Positions 61,771 through 64,000 of a stretch of 64,000 nt of DNA are shown here, in pieces. The DNA is taken from NCBI GenBank assembly GCA_035539075.1, contig DATLJB010000180.1, positions 8,650 to 72,649 on the forward strand. Reading direction: 5' to 3'. Both the position numbers and the translations under genes were made by a program. This DNA comes from Dongia_B sp035539075. Lineage in GTDB: Bacteria; Pseudomonadota; Alphaproteobacteria; Dongiales; Dongiaceae. The notes under the pieces were generated by a model, which was given only the letters and a program-made list of their open reading frames with translations, was not told the DNA's origin and ran no database searches. Position 1 is the first letter of the stretch. Each line of letters starts with the position of its first letter.

Positions 61771-62796
61771 ATGACAATGCGTGCAGCCTTCATTCATGGC
61801 ATCCGTGACGTTCGCATCGGCGAGCTGCCGGATCCCGTCGTTCCCTCGGACGAGGTGTTGCTGGATGTGGCCGCTGTCGGTATCTGCGGCAGCGACCTCC
61901 ATTACTATCTGGAGGGCGCCATCGGGGCCGCCACCATCCGCCAGCCTTTCGTGCCCGGCCATGAATTCTCCTGCCGGGTGGCCGAGGACCGGCCGGACCT
62001 CAATCTGAAGAAAGGCCAGCTGGTCGCCGTCGACCCGGCGCGTCCCTGCGGGCATTGCGAGTGGTGCCATGCCTCCTATCCCAATCTCTGCCCCAATGTG
62101 CAGTTCACGGGCGCGCCGCCTTTCCATGGCGCACTGACGCAGCGCCTGACCGCCTATCCCTACCAGATCTTCAGCCTGCCGGAATGGTTCAGCCCGGAAC
62201 AGGCCGTAATGCTGGAGACCCTAGGCATCGCCGTCCATGCCATGGACCTCGCCAAGGTGCAGCTCCTGGAAACTGCCGCCATCCTCGGCTGCGGCCCGGT
62301 CGGTCTCTCCATCCTGCAACTGGTCAAGCTCGCCGGCGCCTCGCGCGTCTATGCGATCGACCCCGTCGAGCACCGGGCCAAGGTGGCGAAGGAACTGGGT
62401 GCCACGGAAATCGGCGACAAGCACACGGCGATCGCCGACTGGACCAAGGGGCGCGGCGTCGATCTCGTCATCGAGGCCACCAACTCGCCGGTCGGCTTCC
62501 AGCAGGCGGCCGAGGCCGTGCGCATCGGCGGCCGGCTCGTCGTTGTCGGCATTCCCGAAGGCGACCGTTATTCACTGGAGGCCTCGCTGATGCGGCGCAA
62601 GGGCCTGTCGATCAAGCTGTCGCGGCGCATGGGCCATGTCTATCCGCGCTCGATTCAGCTGGTCGCCGAAGGCAAGGTCAATGTCGACCGCCTGGTCAGC
62701 CACCGCTTCCCGCTGGCCAAGACCAAAGAAGCTTTTGACCTGCAGGCGGAATATGCCGATGCAGCCATGAAATCGATGATCTTCCCCAATCAGTAA
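61771..62796 (+). CDS. Zinc-dependent medium-chain alcohol/polyol dehydrogenase
   Basis: MDR enzyme of 341 aa. Catalytic zinc ligands: Cys in GICGSDLHYY and His/Glu in PGHEFSCRV. The structural-zinc set is partial: CGHCEWCHASYPNLC has four Cys. The NAD loop is GCGPVGLSILQL. It belongs with sorbitol/threonine/galactitol-type dehydrogenases. Beside a sugar ABC transporter, polyol or sugar oxidation is likely. ATG 61777 is a possible alternative start. Confidence 0.9.
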   Translation: MTMRAAFIHGIRDVRIGELPDPVVPSDEVLLDVAAVGICGSDLHYYLEGAIGAATIRQPFVPGHEFSCRVAEDRPDLNLKKGQLVAVDPARPCGHCEWCHASYPNLCPNVQFTGAPPFHGALTQRLTAYPYQIFSLPEWFSPEQAVMLETLGIAVHAMDLAKVQLLETAAILGCGPVGLSILQLVKLAGASRVYAIDPVEHRAKVAKELGATEIGDKHTAIADWTKGRGVDLVIEATNSPVGFQQAAEAVRIGGRLVVVGIPEGDRYSLEASLMRRKGLSIKLSRRMGHVYPRSIQLVAEGKVNVDRLVSHRFPLAKTKEAFDLQAEYADAAMKSMIFPNQ

Positions 62797-62911
62797 GGGG
62801 CCAGGAAAGATCCCGGAAAGAGATCACGGTGTACCCGATCGGTGTGCGGCCGATCCAAGAAACCAAGAACAAAAATAAATCACAAATACCAACCCTAGGA
62901 GGAGGCTCCCT

Positions 62912-64000
62912 ATGGCCGTTTTCAAGAAGACATTACGAACGATTCTCTGCGGCGCGGTGGGCGCGTCGATGATGCTGGCATCAGGCATGGCCCATGCCTG
63001 GGATCTCGCCACCGCCGCCAAGCCCTATAGCGGGACAACCATCAAGGCGATCTTCCTCGATCGTCCCGGTTATCGCGCCGCGATCAAGATGCTGCCGGAT
63101 TTCGAGAAGCAGACGGGCATCAAGGTCGACTACGAAATCCTGCCTTACGAAAACACCCGCGAGCGCGAAGTCCTGGAATTCTCCTCCGGCGGCGATCTCG
63201 ACGTCGTGCTGATCGATCTCGTCTGGCTTGGCGAATTTGCCGAATCCGGCTGGGTCGAGCCGATGGATGACTTCTTCAAGAACAAGGATCTCGCCGATCC
63301 CAAGCTCGACGTCAAAGACTTCTTCCCGCTGTTGCTGGACGCTTTCGGCACCTGGGGCGGCAAGGTCTACGGCCTGCCCTTCGACAACTATTCCGGCCTG
63401 CTCTTTTACAATAAGTGCGAGCTGAAGGATGCCGGCTTCAGCGAACCGCCCAAGACCTGGGATGCACTGATGAAGGATTACGCGCCGAAGCTGACCAAGG
63501 CGGATGGTTCGCAATTTGGCTATGCCCTGCAATCAAAGCGTGGCGAGACGCAATCCGCCGACAGCTTCATGCGCTTCCTCTGGCCCTGGGGCGGCTCGCT
63601 CCTGGACAAGAACTTCAAGTCGAACCTGATGTCGCCGGAAAGCCAAGCCGGCCTCAAGGCGCGCCAGGATCTGATGAAGTATATGCCGAAGGGCATTGTC
63701 GATTATGACCACAACGAAGCGGTCAATGCTCTGGCGCAGGGCAAGGTTGCGATGATCACCGAATGGTCGGCCTTCTATCCGACCCTGACGGATCCCGCGA
63801 CCTCGAAGCTTGGCGATTGCCTCGGCGTCGCCCCGGAACCTGCCGGTTCGGCTGGTCGGCTGCCCGCCCTCGGCGGCTTCTCCCTGGCGGTCAACAAGAA
63901 TTCCAGCGATGCCAAGAAGGCGGCTTCCTATCTGTTCATCCAGTGGATCACCTCGGCTGCGGAAGCCAAGACCTATCTCGAAGCCGGCGGCGTGCCGGGC
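62912..64000 (+). CDS. ABC transporter sugar-binding protein (3' end beyond window)
   Basis: The reading frame stays open through 363 codons to the window edge. Signal peptide MAVFKKTLRTILCGAVGASM to about residue 29. The mature part is family 1 extracellular binding protein: FLDRPGYRAAIKMLPDFEKQ, VYGLPFDNYSGLLFYNK, TEWSAFYPTL and LPALGGFSLAVNKNSSDAKK. TAGGAGGAGG precedes the ATG, a very strong ribosome site. It follows the dehydrogenase by 115 bases. Confidence 0.92.
   Translation, partial: MAVFKKTLRTILCGAVGASMMLASGMAHAWDLATAAKPYSGTTIKAIFLDRPGYRAAIKMLPDFEKQTGIKVDYEILPYENTREREVLEFSSGGDLDVVLIDLVWLGEFAESGWVEPMDDFFKNKDLADPKLDVKDFFPLLLDAFGTWGGKVYGLPFDNYSGLLFYNKCELKDAGFSEPPKTWDALMKDYAPKLTKADGSQFGYALQSKRGETQSADSFMRFLWPWGGSLLDKNFKSNLMSPESQAGLKARQDLMKYMPKGIVDYDHNEAVNALAQGKVAMITEWSAFYPTLTDPATSKLGDCLGVAPEPAGSAGRLPALGGFSLAVNKNSSDAKKAASYLFIQWITSAAEAKTYLEAGGVPG

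Noticed and set aside
1..64000. Search for CRISPR arrays, transposases, integrases or phage genes
   Set aside because: No regularly spaced direct repeats and no recognisable recombinase or phage structural genes were seen.

Overview
The window is about 62-65% GC, densely coded, and reads as a chromosome segment of a free-living, metabolically versatile alphaproteobacterium, probably a Rhodospirillales/Dongia-like or rhizobial-type lineage. The basis is the gene content: an alphaproteobacterial/mitochondrial-type NDUFS4-like Complex I subunit, an Agrobacterium-type galacturonate oxidation cluster, a PAS_5-type protein, a Paracoccus-type fused NarK, and short GC-rich intergenic palindromes of a kind common in this class. 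I saw no insertion sequence, prophage, integrase or CRISPR array.

Layout. (1) 0.2-4.7 kb: ugpBAEC-like glycerol-phosphate ABC importer, convergent with an aldolase-SDR fusion gene (4.8-6.3 kb). (2) 6.6-11.4 kb: small genes (AMIN protein, unknown protein, PAS protein, membrane proteins, Complex I accessory subunit), two tRNAs (Arg-TCT, Pro-TGG) and msrB. (3) 11.5-15.2 kb: form II coxSLM molybdenum hydroxylase. (4) 15.5-18.0 kb: lipoprotein, GcvA-like LysR regulator and a divergent arginine-deiminase-superfamily enzyme. (5) 18.1-25.6 kb: iron module of imelysin, multicopper oxidase, two-CXXCH DUF1111 protein, second imelysin and DUF1513 protein, divergent from bacterioferritin, with a Fur-like site between. 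(6) 25.6-39.1 kb: a crotonase remnant, an Fnr/Dnr-type regulator and a complete respiratory nitrate reductase operon, narK1K2-narGHJI-ppiC-mobB-nnrS, behind tandem FNR boxes. (7) 39.1-46.9 kb: hexuronate oxidation, gli-gci-kdgD-gntR divergent from a TRAP importer and uronate dehydrogenase. (8) 47.1-50.7 kb: AEC transporter, flavohaemoglobin and a class III nucleotide cyclase. (9) 50.8-58.6 kb: two parallel stress/efflux sets, each with an EmrA-type adaptor and an AhpD-like protein; one also has EmrB, a cupin and a LysR regulator, the other an Rrf2 regulator. (10) 58.7-64.0 kb: aldehyde dehydrogenase, then a divergent sugar/polyol import locus (ATPase, zinc alcohol dehydrogenase, binding protein running off the end).

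How it fits together. Two themes recur. One is anaerobic nitrogen-oxide metabolism and its defence: nitrate import and reduction, molybdenum-cofactor handling, NnrS, Hmp, and Fnr- and Rrf2-type regulators. The other is uptake and oxidation of plant-derived carbon: galacturonate, glycerol phosphate, polyols and aldehydes. The exported iron module beside bacterioferritin would supply metal for the haem and Fe-S enzymes. The least explained items are the aldolase-SDR fusion whose SDR half lacks its catalytic tyrosine, a MobB homologue in the nar operon without a Walker A motif, an EmrA-type gene with no transporter partner but a perfect operator-like palindrome, and a 30-bp near-perfect palindrome in front of a decayed crotonase gene.
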